DNA of 64,000 bases, taken from positions 62,001 through 126,000 of the forward strand of contig NZ_AVFK01000019.1 in assembly GCF_000936425.1 (NCBI RefSeq). Reading direction: 5' to 3'. The translations under genes and the position numbers were made by a program. The DNA comes from Skermanella aerolata KACC 11604. Its GTDB lineage: Bacteria; Pseudomonadota; Alphaproteobacteria; Azospirillales; Azospirillaceae. Below the pieces are notes generated by a model. The model saw nothing but the letters and a program-made list of their open reading frames with translations, had not been told where the DNA came from and searched no databases. Shown here piece by piece: positions 36,714-45,214 of the stretch (position 1 is its first letter; the number at the start of each line of letters is the position of its first letter).

Positions 36714-36920
36714 ATGCTGACAGGAACCACCTTCGAAGCCGTCGCCATCCTCGCCCTGATCGCGGTCGCCCACACCATCATCAGCACGGTCATCGCAAAG
36801 CGGCTGTCGTCCGGCGAGAAGGCATCCGGCCAAAACTCAGGCGCCACGGGCGTTTCAGCCACTGCTACTCCGGTTTTCGGCAGCACGCCTGCCAACGATC
36901 AGTTCTCCAAGGCCGCCTGA
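36714..36920 (+). CDS. Small single-span membrane protein (68 residues)
   Basis: A 68-residue protein: residues ~6-25 (TFEAVAILALIAVAHTIIST) make one transmembrane helix, followed by a basic turn (AKRLSSGEK) and a Ser/Thr/Ala-rich tail. GGAG lies eight bases before the ATG and a strong promoter sits at 36642-36670. No homologous family is recognised. It is followed by a probable small RNA gene. Confidence 0.55.
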   Translation: MLTGTTFEAVAILALIAVAHTIISTVIAKRLSSGEKASGQNSGATGVSATATPVFGSTPANDQFSKAA

Positions 36921-36978
36921 TATCGATTGCGCCGGAAGGCATGGTACGAATTAACTAGACCCTCGGTGCAATTCGGAC

Positions 36979-37007
36979 TTGCCTTGTACTGGATCGTACA
37001 TTATATG
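36979..37007 (+). promoter_or_regulatory. Predicted promoter of the small RNA
   Basis: TTGCCT at 36979-36984, 17-base spacer and TATATG at 37002-37007. Transcription would start about 37013, exactly at the base of the first RNA hairpin. Confidence 0.45.
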
Positions 37008-37012
37008 TTGCA

Positions 37013-37094
37013 GTGCAGCAGCGATGCTGCACACGCCTCTTTGGGCGTTTCCTCCCTAGACTTCGGGCCGCCCGTTTGGGCGGCCTCTTTTTTT
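37013..37094 (+). ncRNA. Probable ~82-nt small RNA, resembling the suhB/mmgR (alpha-r8) family
   Basis: A promoter-like pair ends six bases upstream. The transcript would begin with a perfect hairpin GTGCAGCA-GCGA-TGCTGCAC (37013-37032, GNRA loop). It continues through an unpaired linker carrying TTTCCTCCCTAGAC, a sequence complementary to Shine-Dalgarno sites, and ends with an intrinsic terminator GGCCGCCC/GGGCGGCC plus an eight-T tract. The layout of hairpin, CCUCC-type linker and terminator hairpin at about 80 nt resembles the alphaproteobacterial suhB/mmgR RNAs. The family name comes from memory of that layout and is not verified. It would act by base-pairing with mRNA ribosome binding sites. 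Confidence 0.6.
37066..37094 (+). terminator. Intrinsic terminator of the small RNA
   Basis: An eight-base-pair stem (37066-37073 with 37078-37085), a four-base loop and a T-rich run directly after. It points along the plus strand, converging on the histidine-kinase gene. Confidence 0.85.
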
Positions 37095-37133
37095 GTCCGG
37101 AGAGGGCTGGTTCAGCTTTAAGCGGTCCAACCG

Positions 37134-39341
37134 TCAGGCCACGTTGCGGCTGACACGGTCCGCCGGCAGGCGGATGGTCGCCGTGGTGCCGGAGCCCGGC
37201 GAGCTTTCCAGGTCCAGGGTGCCGCCATGCAGTTGTACCAACGCCTGAGCCAGCGGCAGTCCCAATCCCGTCCCCTGCGTCTTGCTGCTCAGCGAGCTTT
37301 CGATCTGGCCGAACGGAGCCAGCGCCTTGTCCATGTCTTCGGGCGCTATGCCGATGCCGGTGTCGACCACGGTCATCGTCATCCAGCCATCGGTTTCGAT
37401 CCTGGCCGAGAGCAGGACCTTGCCGCCTTCCGGCGTGAACTTGACGGCGTTGGTGAGCAGGTTGGTGATGATCTGCTTCATCGACAATTCCTCCGCCCGG
37501 ACAGCCGGCAGGTCGGGCGGCAGGTCCACCTCGATGGTCACGTTGCCAAGCTGGGCACGGGGATGGACGAGGCGGACGCTGCTCATCATCACCCTGCCGA
37601 TATCGATGACGCTGTCCTGCAACTCCTTCTTGCCGGCTTCGATCTTCGACATGTCCAGGATATCGTTGATAAGTTCGAGCAGCAGGCGGCCGCTGTCGTG
37701 GATGTCGTGCGCGTATTCGACGTATTCCGGGCGCCCGGCGGGACCGAACATCTCCTCCATGATGATTTCGGAAAAGCCGATGACGGCGTTCAGCGGCGTC
37801 CGCAGCTCGTGGCTCATATTGGCCAGGAACTCGGTCTTGGCCCGGTTGGCAAGATCGGCCTGCTCCTTGGCCTGCCGCATGGTTTCTTCGGCGGCCTTGC
37901 GCTCGGTGACGTCCTCGACTTTGCCTTCGTAGTAAAGCAGGCGGCCGGCGCCGTCGCGCACGGCGCGTGCGGTCTCGTCGATCCAGATCCGCCGTCCGTC
38001 CTTACGGACGATCTCGGACTCGAAGCTGTAGATGATGTCCTGCTGTTCCAGCAGCCGAACGAATTCCGCGCGGCTGGACGGATCCACGTAAAGGTGCCGG
38101 CTGACGTCCTGAAGCGCCTCCAGAACCTCTTCCGGGGTTTCGTAGCCGTAGATGCGGGCAAGAGCCGGGTTGGCGCTCAGCATCCTGCCGTCGGGCGAGG
38201 TCTGGAAAATGCCTTCCACCGCGTTCTCGTAGATGTCGCGGTACTTGCGCTCGCTGTCGCCCAGTGCCGCCGCAGTCCGGTAATGCTCGTCGATCCGGCG
38301 CTGGAGTTCGTGATTGGCGCGCTTCAGGCTGGACGCCAGCGCACGGACATCGCGCGCGCGGCGCTGGGTCGTGTTGAGATAGGCCGCCAGCACGGCGGTC
38401 AGGATGAGGCTGCCGAACAGGGTCCCTGCCGGCGCGAAGGCGAGCAGCGGCGGCAGCTTGAGTACCGTACCCTGAAACTGGGCGATCCAGACCCTGTCAC
38501 CCAGCGCCAGCTTGGAATGGAAGATGACAGGGCCGGCCAGCATGGTCGGTTGCGTCGCCGGATCGGCGCCAAGGCCGTAAAGGGTGATGTCGGGGGCCTG
38601 CGGGTCATAGATTTTCAAGCTGGATGCAGCCGCTTCGGGAACGTCCCCGGATCGCCTGCGGAACAGCGTGTCGAAAGCCGCGAGACCTACTGCGGCGCCC
38701 GTGACCGCTCCGTCCCGGCTCTGCCGTGTCGGAACCGCGACGGCAAGGACACGGCCATCCGCCATGCCCAGGGACGAGCCATCGACCACCGCCGTCGCCA
38801 GCGGGCGCCCGGTCTGCGCGGCTGCGATCAGGACACGCAAGTCGGGCGAGCTTTCGAGCGCCGCCAGTTGTCCCGGCATCACCCGCGACCCGGCAGTGTA
38901 GGAAGCCGCTGCCCCGCCAGCCGGGACCGGAGCCCAGAACAGCAGGTCGACATCCTTCCCTTCGGATAGGATATGGTCGATGAAGCCCGAAAATCTCTCC
39001 GGCGTAACGGCACCGGAAGCGCCGAACAGCCCGCTCACCGCCCGTACGGCGTCCTCGACGGTGCGGATGCGGCGCTGGATGGTTTCGGTCGTTCGTCCAG
39101 CCTGGACTTCCAGGTTGTCGGCAAGATGGGCAATGGTCTGCTCGCGAACCGCGAAGAAAATCGTCACCGAAACGATCAGGCCGACGATGATAACGGCGAG
39201 CGTGGTATGGCGGGCCCAACCGGTGCGGCCACGTTGCCGGCCCCGCTGGCGATGTGCCGGCACCGTAGATTTCCGATCCGGATAATTGACCCCTGGAAAG
39301 CCGCTTCGGTCCGGTTGTTCGCTCGTACTTATGTTCGACAT
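37134..39341 (-). CDS. CHASE-PAS sensor histidine kinase
   Basis: A membrane histidine kinase of about 735 residues. A basic N-terminus precedes TM1 (TTLAVIIVGLIVSVTIFFAV); a periplasmic CHASE-type domain follows (VRAVSGLFGASGAVTPERFS). TM2 (FGSLILTAVLAAYL) leads into a coiled coil. A PAS domain with PAC (YRDIYENAVEGIFQTSPDGR ... YYEGKVEDVTERKAAE) comes next. The H-box is NMSHELRTPLNAVIGFSEII, the N-box LLTNAVKFTPEGG and the G-box DTGIGIAPEDMD, with TGLGLPLAQALV after it. There is no receiver, so a separate response regulator must exist, but none is adjacent. The start is uncertain; an ATG at 39398 would add 19 residues. Confidence 0.88.
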   Translation of the reverse strand: MSNISTSEQPDRSGFPGVNYPDRKSTVPAHRQRGRQRGRTGWARHTTLAVIIVGLIVSVTIFFAVREQTIAHLADNLEVQAGRTTETIQRRIRTVEDAVRAVSGLFGASGAVTPERFSGFIDHILSEGKDVDLLFWAPVPAGGAAASYTAGSRVMPGQLAALESSPDLRVLIAAAQTGRPLATAVVDGSSLGMADGRVLAVAVPTRQSRDGAVTGAAVGLAAFDTLFRRRSGDVPEAAASSLKIYDPQAPDITLYGLGADPATQPTMLAGPVIFHSKLALGDRVWIAQFQGTVLKLPPLLAFAPAGTLFGSLILTAVLAAYLNTTQRRARDVRALASSLKRANHELQRRIDEHYRTAAALGDSERKYRDIYENAVEGIFQTSPDGRMLSANPALARIYGYETPEEVLEALQDVSRHLYVDPSSRAEFVRLLEQQDIIYSFESEIVRKDGRRIWIDETARAVRDGAGRLLYYEGKVEDVTERKAAEETMRQAKEQADLANRAKTEFLANMSHELRTPLNAVIGFSEIIMEEMFGPAGRPEYVEYAHDIHDSGRLLLELINDILDMSKIEAGKKELQDSVIDIGRVMMSSVRLVHPRAQLGNVTIEVDLPPDLPAVRAEELSMKQIITNLLTNAVKFTPEGGKVLLSARIETDGWMTMTVVDTGIGIAPEDMDKALAPFGQIESSLSSKTQGTGLGLPLAQALVQLHGGTLDLESSPGSGTTATIRLPADRVSRNVA

Positions 39342-39546
39342 GCCATCGCTGTTCACTGATCCGGCACCAACTGGCGTAACCATGCATTTAACTAGCATTA
39401 TAAGAAAATTAATCTAACCGGCATCGCCGTGGATGGCATCAGGTTTCTTTGGGCCTGGATGATTGGCCGCAGTGTTCTATTGTCATGCCGGCCACCGACC
39501 ACATCGAACGCCGTCCCAAACCGCCGTCCAAGCAAAGGCTTCCGGT

Positions 39547-40596
39547 ATGAACGATCCAGCGGTCATCGAGTTTCCAAGCCACCGCGCGGTCCCGCGCGCG
39601 GCCGTCATCGGCGCCGGCCTGTCCGGACTGATCTGCGCCGAACGGCTGATCCGGCAGGGATGGTCCGTCACCGTTTTCGACAAGGGACGCGGGCCGGGTG
39701 GACGGCTTTCGACACGACGCGCCGACGACCTCCGGTTCGACCACGGCGCGCAGTATTTCACCGCGCGAGACCAGCGATTCCGGGATCGTGTCGACGCCTG
39801 GGTCCATGACGGCATCGTGGCCCTCTGGAACGGCCGCATCGTCCGCATCGGGAAGACCGGATCGGAGGGGGAGTTGTCGCTGGAAGAGTCGCCGGGCGAG
39901 CGATTCGTCGGCATGCCCGGCATGAACGCGCCGGCCCGCGCCCTAGCGACCGTGGTCGAGCCGCAGGCCGGCGTCCGGGTCGCGAGCGTGGTGCCCGACG
40001 GACGGCGCTGGCGCCTGGAAGACGAGCGCGGCGGCGACCTCGGCAGTTACGACATGGTGGCGGTCGCGGTGCCCAGCCCTCAGGCGGTGCCCTTGTTGGC
40101 GGAGGCGCCCGATTTGGCCTCCCGTGCCGCCGATGCCGTCATGGCGGGATGCTGGACGGTGATGGCGCGGTTCGAACGGCGGCTGGACCTCGGCTACGAC
40201 GGCGCCTTCGTCACTGGATCGCCGCTGTCCTGGATCGCGCGCGACAGTTCCAAACCCTGCCGGCCCGACGGCGAGGCCTGGGTGCTTCACGCATCGCCGG
40301 AATGGTCGCAGAGGCATATCGAGGACGAGCAGGATACCGTGATCGAAGCCCTGACTGCGGCACTACGCGATCTCGTCGGCACGGCAGCCGCCGTCCCGAC
40401 CGAGCATCTGGCGGCCCACCGCTGGCGTTTTTCCCTGCCGCTCCATGCCCTGGACGAGGAATGCCTATTCGATCCGGAACGCGGATTGGGCGCTTGCGGC
40501 GACTGGTGCAACGGCGCCCGCGTGGAAGGGGCCTATCTCAGCGGGTTGGCGCTGGCCGAACGGATGATCGCCGCGGCGCAGAGGTCACCGGCTTGA
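39547..40596 (+). CDS. FAD-dependent, renalase-like amine oxidoreductase
   Basis: A 349-residue flavoprotein. The dinucleotide-binding motif is AAVIGAGLSGLICAERLIRQ, followed by VTVFDKGRGPGGRLSTRRAD, which is the hallmark of the renalase/NAD(P)-binding Rossmann family, and FDHGAQYFTARD. The C-terminal FAD contact reads GLGACGDWCNGARVEGAYLS. Bacterial renalase-like enzymes oxidise aberrant dihydro-NAD(P) isomers, but the reaction here is only inferred. Its stop region overlaps or abuts the DUF1289 gene, suggesting one transcript. Confidence 0.85.
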   Translation: MNDPAVIEFPSHRAVPRAAVIGAGLSGLICAERLIRQGWSVTVFDKGRGPGGRLSTRRADDLRFDHGAQYFTARDQRFRDRVDAWVHDGIVALWNGRIVRIGKTGSEGELSLEESPGERFVGMPGMNAPARALATVVEPQAGVRVASVVPDGRRWRLEDERGGDLGSYDMVAVAVPSPQAVPLLAEAPDLASRAADAVMAGCWTVMARFERRLDLGYDGAFVTGSPLSWIARDSSKPCRPDGEAWVLHASPEWSQRHIEDEQDTVIEALTAALRDLVGTAAAVPTEHLAAHRWRFSLPLHALDEECLFDPERGLGACGDWCNGARVEGAYLSGLALAERMIAAAQRSPA

Positions 40597-40619
40597 CGTT
40601 GCACCTGGAGAACAACACC

Positions 40620-40778
40620 GTGCCATCCCCCTGCACGCGTGTCTGCGTGATCGATCCGGCATCGAAACTTTGCCGGGGATGTCTGCGTACCATCGACGAG
40701 ATCACCGATTGGAGCGGCAAATCCCCGGCTGAAAAGCGCGCCGTGCTGGCGCAGGTGGAGAAGCGGCGGAAAGAGTAG
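40620..40778 (+). CDS. DUF1289 small cysteine-rich protein
   Basis: A 52-residue protein with the DUF1289 pattern: PSPCTRVCVIDPASKLCRGC then LRTIDEITDWSGKSPAEKRA. Four conserved cysteines could bind iron-sulfur or zinc. The GTG at 40620 was chosen because GGAG lies nine bases upstream; a TTG at 40593 overlapping the flavoprotein stop is an alternative. It typically neighbours redox enzymes. Function unknown. Confidence 0.8.
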   Translation: MPSPCTRVCVIDPASKLCRGCLRTIDEITDWSGKSPAEKRAVLAQVEKRRKE

Positions 40779-40785
40779 GCCTGCC

Positions 40786-40971
40786 TTAACGCTGGTCGAT
40801 CAGGTCGAACTCGGCTGTCGGTTCGGTCTCGACCAGTTCGGCGATCGTGTCGTAGGCTTGGGCATTGCTGTCCATCTGGTCCTTGATCGGATCGTTCTGC
40901 TCGCCGACATGGCGGAAGAAGGTCGCGGCGTCCCGCAGAAGCTTGGCGGCGATTTCGGCATTGGTAGCCAT
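40786..40971 (-). CDS. Small conserved alphaproteobacterial protein (61 residues)
   Basis: A 61-residue acidic helical protein: MATNAEIAAKLLRDAATFFR then VGEQNDPIKDQMDSNAQAYD and TIAELVETEPTAEF. Similar short proteins occur in Azospirillum-type genomes without known function. The start is preceded by CCGGAAAAAGGACC. It is downstream of the four-helix-bundle gene on the same strand, separated by 86 bases. Confidence 0.7.
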   Translation of the reverse strand: MATNAEIAAKLLRDAATFFRHVGEQNDPIKDQMDSNAQAYDTIAELVETEPTAEFDLIDQR

Positions 40972-41057
40972 CGGCGTGGTCCTTTTTCCGGAGGAGCGTA
41001 TTCGGACTCCAACAAGGCCACGCTCGGATGGTTGCAGGCGGTGCTATCCGCCCGGAC

Positions 41058-41501
41058 CTAGGCGGATGCCTTGCTCAGCGCCGCGACGCGGTCGCGGTCG
41101 CTCTTCAGCCGGGAGAGATGCTGGCTGATCACGCCGGCGAGATGGGTCGGCAAGTCCTTGTCGAGCGCCTGCTCGTAACGGCGGACGGCTTCGCTTTCGC
41201 CCCGTTCGATCTCCTGGAGGATCGCCGTCCGGTCGCGTCCCATGACGGACGACTTGAGGCCGACGAAGAAGCGGTGTGCCCCGCCCAGGATGGTGCCGCT
41301 CGCCTCCGGCGCCCCGCCCTGTTCCGCAACGTGCTTCTGGAGGTCCCGGACCATGGCGCCGCGCTGGGCCGACAGATCGTTGAACAGGGACTTGAGATCC
41401 TGTTCCTCGGCGTCTTCGGCGGATTTGCGGTACCCTTCGTGACTGTCCTCGGTGATCTGGATCAGGTCGTTCAGGGTATCGACAATCTCGTCCTTGGTCA
41501 T
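41058..41501 (-). CDS. PA2169-type four-helix-bundle protein (DUF2383)
   Basis: A 147-residue ferritin-like helical bundle. Features include the first helix TKDEIVDTLNDLIQITEDSH, then EGYRKSAEDAEEQDLKSLFN and the final GVISQHLSRLKSDRDRVAAL. The family (PA2169/DUF2383) shares the ferritin fold but usually has no iron site and unknown function, often stress-linked. GGAG lies upstream of the ATG at 41501. It follows the regA gene on the same strand. Confidence 0.85.
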   Translation of the reverse strand: MTKDEIVDTLNDLIQITEDSHEGYRKSAEDAEEQDLKSLFNDLSAQRGAMVRDLQKHVAEQGGAPEASGTILGGAHRFFVGLKSSVMGRDRTAILQEIERGESEAVRRYEQALDKDLPTHLAGVISQHLSRLKSDRDRVAALSKASA

Positions 41502-41609
41502 GGCGGACTCCAACAGGGGGTTCTTACCGGCAAGCGTTTGCGTATCGGCAAGAACCCGAACCAACCTGAATTGGTTCCCATATCCTGAAGTAGCCAGCCC
41601 CGGAAGAAG

Positions 41610-42194
41610 TCAGCCGCGCGGAGCGTGCTTGTTCAGGATGCGCTGGAGCGTCCGACGATGCATCTTCAAGCGGCGCGCGGTCTCCGACACGTTGCGGTCG
41701 CACTGCTCGAACACCCGCTGAATATGTTCCCAGCGGACTCGATCGGCCGACATCGGGTTTTCCGGCGGCGGCGGCAACGGACGGCCGTCGGCAAGCAATG
41801 CCGCTTCCACCGCGTCGGCATCGGCCGGCTTGGGCAGGTAATCGACGGCGCCGGCCTTGACCGCCGCGACGGCAGTCGCGATGTTGCCGTACCCGGTCAG
41901 CACCACGATCCTGCTGTCGGGACGGGCATCGCGCAAGGCGGCGACCACGTCCAGCCCGCTGCCGTCGCCCAGCCTCAGATCGACCACGGCGAAGACGGGG
42001 GCGGATTCCTGGGCAACCTCTATCCCCATCGCGACGCTGTCGACCGCGACGACGTCGAAGCCGCGCTTCTCCATCGCTCTCGCCAGACGGTTGCGGAATG
42101 GGGGGTCGTCATCGACAACCAGTAGGCTGCGGGAAGCGTCGCCGGAGAATGTAAGTTTGGCGGGCTCGCCTGTCGGACCGATCTCGGATGTCAT
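41610..42194 (-). CDS. regA: RegA/ActR/PrrA-type redox response regulator
   Basis: A 194-residue response regulator with a receiver (SLLVVDDDPPFRNRLARAME; phospho-aspartate in AVVDLRLGDGSG; lysine in YLPKPAD) and a Fis-type helix-turn-helix at the end (NVSETARRLKMHRRTLQRIL). The short proline linker (PLPPPPENP) between them is a RegA hallmark. It is paired with a RegB-type kinase encoded directly upstream on the same strand, 15 bases apart. In other alphaproteobacteria the pair controls respiration, carbon and nitrogen fixation by redox state. Confidence 0.93.
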   Translation of the reverse strand: MTSEIGPTGEPAKLTFSGDASRSLLVVDDDPPFRNRLARAMEKRGFDVVAVDSVAMGIEVAQESAPVFAVVDLRLGDGSGLDVVAALRDARPDSRIVVLTGYGNIATAVAAVKAGAVDYLPKPADADAVEAALLADGRPLPPPPENPMSADRVRWEHIQRVFEQCDRNVSETARRLKMHRRTLQRILNKHAPRG

Positions 42195-42209
42195 TCTGCG
42201 TTCCCGTCC

Positions 42210-43526
42210 TCAGCCTTTCGTGTCGAAAATCGGTGGAATCCACCGTACGACAACTTGCGCCCCGCCGCTACGACTATTGGCGAACCCGACCATCGCGCCG
42301 GTCCGTTCCAGCAGGGTCTGCGCGATGAAGATGCCGAGCCCCATATGCGCCCGTCCGTCCGCCCGGCCGCCCTCGACACGCGTCGATATGTACGGCTCGC
42401 CGATCCGGTGCAGCAGGCTCTGCGGGAAGCCCGGACCGTCGTCGGTCACCGTAATCGTCAGTGATTCCAGGTCCCAGCGGGCACGGACGGTCACGCGGGA
42501 CCGGGCGAACTGGGTGGCATTCTGGATCAGGTTTCCGAGCCCGTGGATGATTTCAGGGCTGCGCCGGATCATCGGCACGGCGGGTCCGGCGACCGCGTCG
42601 GTCTCCAGGACGAATTGTATATGACCCAGGCGATGGGGAGCGCCGGCGGCGTCGATCAACGCCGCGACCGTCAGGCGGTCGAACGGCTCGCCGCCCTCCG
42701 CCTCCGGCTTGCGGGACAACTCGGCCAGGATGTCGCGGCAGCGCAGACTCTGGCTTTGCAGCAGCGCTATGTCCTCGGCCAGCGGACTGTCCGGCGGGAT
42801 CTCGCTCGCCAGTTCCTTGGCGACGAGATGGATGGTGCCCAGCGGCGTGCCGAGTTCATGGGCCGCGGCCGCCGCCAGCGCGCCCAGCGCCGACAGCCGC
42901 TGCTCACGCTCCAGCGCCATCTGGCTGGCGGACAGCGCGTCGGAGATCGACCGCGCCTCCTGCGCCACGCTCCAGACATAGGCGGTGATGAAGATCGCGG
43001 AGAGCGACAGCGCCAGCCAGATGCCGAGCAGGTAGAGCGGCGGCAGGCCCACGGCGCCGTTGGCCCAGGGCAGCGGGAACTGCCAGAGCGCCAGCCCGGT
43101 CAGGCAGCACAGCGCCAGCACCGTCAGCGCCGTCACGCTGACCCGCGACAAAATGGTACCGGCGACCGTCAGCGGCGCCAGGATCAGGATCGCGAAGGGA
43201 TTTTGCAGCCCGCCGGTCAGGTAGAGCAGCAGCGTCAATTGCAGCGTGTCGTATCCCAGGTACAGCGCGGCGTCGCGGTCCGCCAGCCGGGGCCGCGCAC
43301 CGCGCTGGGCCTGCGCCGCGAGGTTCAGCAGCACCGAGGCGCCCATCGCGGCCAGCGCCGGTCCCAGCGGCAGCTTGAAGCCAAAGCCGTAATGGACGGA
43401 CAGCACGGCGGTCAGCTGGCCGAACACCGCGATCCAGCGGATCAGGATCAGAGTGCGCAGCGTCACCCGGCCGTCGATGGCGGTGGCGATGGGAGTGGCG
43501 TGGGGAGGGTATGCTGTTTCGGTCAT
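42210..43526 (-). CDS. regB: RegB/ActS/PrrB-type redox sensor histidine kinase
   Basis: A 438-residue membrane kinase with six hydrophobic segments. The quinone-binding motif LTGGLQNPFAI, characteristic of RegB, is intact. The H-box AAAAAHELGTPLGTI places the phospho-histidine at H223, and C263 in SLRCRDIL lies 40 residues later, the spacing of the redox-active cysteine in Rhodobacter RegB. N-box NLIQNATQFA and G-box MGLGIFIAQTLL complete the ATPase domain. The ATG at 43526 is used; an upstream ATG at 43574 with a better ribosome site would add 16 residues but comes within 11 bases of the divergent ABC ATPase start. Confidence 0.93.
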   Translation of the reverse strand: MTETAYPPHATPIATAIDGRVTLRTLILIRWIAVFGQLTAVLSVHYGFGFKLPLGPALAAMGASVLLNLAAQAQRGARPRLADRDAALYLGYDTLQLTLLLYLTGGLQNPFAILILAPLTVAGTILSRVSVTALTVLALCCLTGLALWQFPLPWANGAVGLPPLYLLGIWLALSLSAIFITAYVWSVAQEARSISDALSASQMALEREQRLSALGALAAAAAHELGTPLGTIHLVAKELASEIPPDSPLAEDIALLQSQSLRCRDILAELSRKPEAEGGEPFDRLTVAALIDAAGAPHRLGHIQFVLETDAVAGPAVPMIRRSPEIIHGLGNLIQNATQFARSRVTVRARWDLESLTITVTDDGPGFPQSLLHRIGEPYISTRVEGGRADGRAHMGLGIFIAQTLLERTGAMVGFANSRSGGAQVVVRWIPPIFDTKG

Positions 43527-43585
43527 GCGGACGGCTTGGACCCGGGGGTGGTCAGGGATGGGCGGACCTGCCATATAGCCTGCTT

Positions 43586-44344
43586 ATGTCCCAAGCTGTC
43601 ATTAAAGTCGAAGGCCTGACCAAGCGGTTCGACGACACCACCGCCGTAGACGCCATCAGCTTCGCCGTGCCCGCGGGCACGGTGGTCGGACTGCTGGGCG
43701 GCAACGGCGCCGGCAAGACCACGACCATCTCCATGCTGCTGGGCTTGCTGCTGCCGACTTCCGGCACGATCGAGGTCCTGGGCGTCGACATGCTGCGCCA
43801 CCGGCACCGGGTCCTGACCCGGATGAACTTCTCGTCCCCCTATGTCGACCTGCCGCACCGGCTGACCGTGGCGGAGAACCTGACCGTCTACGGCCATCTC
43901 TACGGATTGGCGGGCGTCCGGCGCCGCGTCGCGGAGATCGCGGAGGCGTTGGACATCGCCCAGTTCCTGAAGAAGCCCGTCGGCAAGCTGTCGGCCGGAC
44001 AGAAGACCCGCGTCGCCTTGGCCAAGGCGCTGCTCAACAAGCCGGACGTGCTGCTGCTGGACGAGCCGACCGCCTCGCTCGACCCCGATACGGCGGACTG
44101 GGTCCGGACATACCTGGAGACCTTCCGGCGGGAAACCGGCGCCACGATCCTGCTGGCGTCCCACAACATGCTGGAGGTCGAGCGGCTGTGCAGCCTCGTC
44201 CTGATGATGCGCAAGGGCTCCATCGTCGATCGCGGCACGCCGGCCGAGTTGCTGGAACGTTACGGCCGCGACACGATGGAGGATGTCTTCCTGGACATCG
44301 CGCGCGAACGCCGGACCGGCGGCGTCGCCGACGCGGCGGACTGA
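43586..44344 (+). CDS. ABC-2 type exporter ATP-binding protein
   Basis: A 252-residue ABC ATPase: Walker A GGNGAGKTTT, the Q-loop MNFSSPYVDLPHRLT, signature LSAGQKTRVALAKALL and Walker B VLLLDEPTASLDPD, then the H-loop LASHNM. The order and the ABC-2 permease encoded 10 bases later show they form one exporter, related to DrrA/NodI-type systems. The second signature residue variant (SAGQ) is usual for this group. It is divergent from regB. Substrate unknown. Confidence 0.92.
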   Translation: MSQAVIKVEGLTKRFDDTTAVDAISFAVPAGTVVGLLGGNGAGKTTTISMLLGLLLPTSGTIEVLGVDMLRHRHRVLTRMNFSSPYVDLPHRLTVAENLTVYGHLYGLAGVRRRVAEIAEALDIAQFLKKPVGKLSAGQKTRVALAKALLNKPDVLLLDEPTASLDPDTADWVRTYLETFRRETGATILLASHNMLEVERLCSLVLMMRKGSIVDRGTPAELLERYGRDTMEDVFLDIARERRTGGVADAAD

Positions 44345-44354
44345 TTTACTGGGA

Positions 44355-45161
44355 ATGAGAACGATGGGTGCGTCTGTACGCCGCATCGCGGCGATGGTGC
44401 TGCGCTACTGGTATCTGCTGCGCGGCTCCTGGCCGCGAATCCTGGAACTGGCGTACTGGCCGACCGTCCAGATGATCATGTGGGGCTTCATCAGCCAGTT
44501 CATGGCGACCAACAGCACTTGGGTCGCACAGGCTGCCGGCGTGCTGATCGCGGCGGTGCTGCTGTGGGACGTGCTGTTCCGGGGCCAGCTCGGCGTGTCG
44601 GTATCGTTCCTGGAGGAGATGTGGTCGCGCAACCTGGGCCACCTGTTCGTCAGCCCGCTGCGGCCCGGCGAATGGGTGACGGCGCTGATGACGATGAGCC
44701 TGATCCGGACGCTGATGGGGACGATCCCGGCGGCCCTGCTGGCAATCCCCGTGTTCGGCTATTCGATCTTCGACATGGGGCTACCGCTGGCGGCCTTCTT
44801 CGGCAACCTGATCGTCATGGGCTGGTGGCTGGGCCTGCTGATCGTTGCCCTGATCCTGCGGCACGGCCTGGGCGCCGAAAGCCTCGCCTGGGTCGCCGTC
44901 TTCCTGCTCGCCCCCGTCAGCGCCGTCTACTACCCGGTATCCGTGCTGCCCGGCTGGCTCCAGGCGGTGGCCTGGACGCTGCCTTCCGCCCATGTCTTCG
45001 AAGGCATGCGGGCGCTGATGTTCGAGGACGCCGTCCGCTGGGACCACCTGGCCTGGGCGACCGGCCTCAACATCGCCTACATGGCGGCCGCAGCCGGCGT
45101 CTTCCTGCACTTCTTCAACGTCGCCCGCCGGCGCGGCGCGCTGCTCCAGACGGGGGAGTGA
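44355..45161 (+). CDS. ABC-2 type exporter permease
   Basis: A 268-residue permease with six hydrophobic segments, partner of the ATPase encoded just before. It shows the ABC-2 pattern SVSFLEEMWSRNLGHLFVSP and RPGEWVTALM in the amphipathic coupling helix, and AVYYPVSVLPGWLQAVAWTL with PSAHVFEGMRAL in the last conserved region. A second ATG at 44364 is also possible. Together the two genes form a complete half-size exporter of unknown substrate. Confidence 0.9.
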   Translation: MRTMGASVRRIAAMVLRYWYLLRGSWPRILELAYWPTVQMIMWGFISQFMATNSTWVAQAAGVLIAAVLLWDVLFRGQLGVSVSFLEEMWSRNLGHLFVSPLRPGEWVTALMTMSLIRTLMGTIPAALLAIPVFGYSIFDMGLPLAAFFGNLIVMGWWLGLLIVALILRHGLGAESLAWVAVFLLAPVSAVYYPVSVLPGWLQAVAWTLPSAHVFEGMRALMFEDAVRWDHLAWATGLNIAYMAAAAGVFLHFFNVARRRGALLQTGE

Positions 45162-45214
45162 TACCAGAACCGGAAAGTTCCGACTTGCTGGCCCAACACC
45201 TCCGTCAGGAACGG

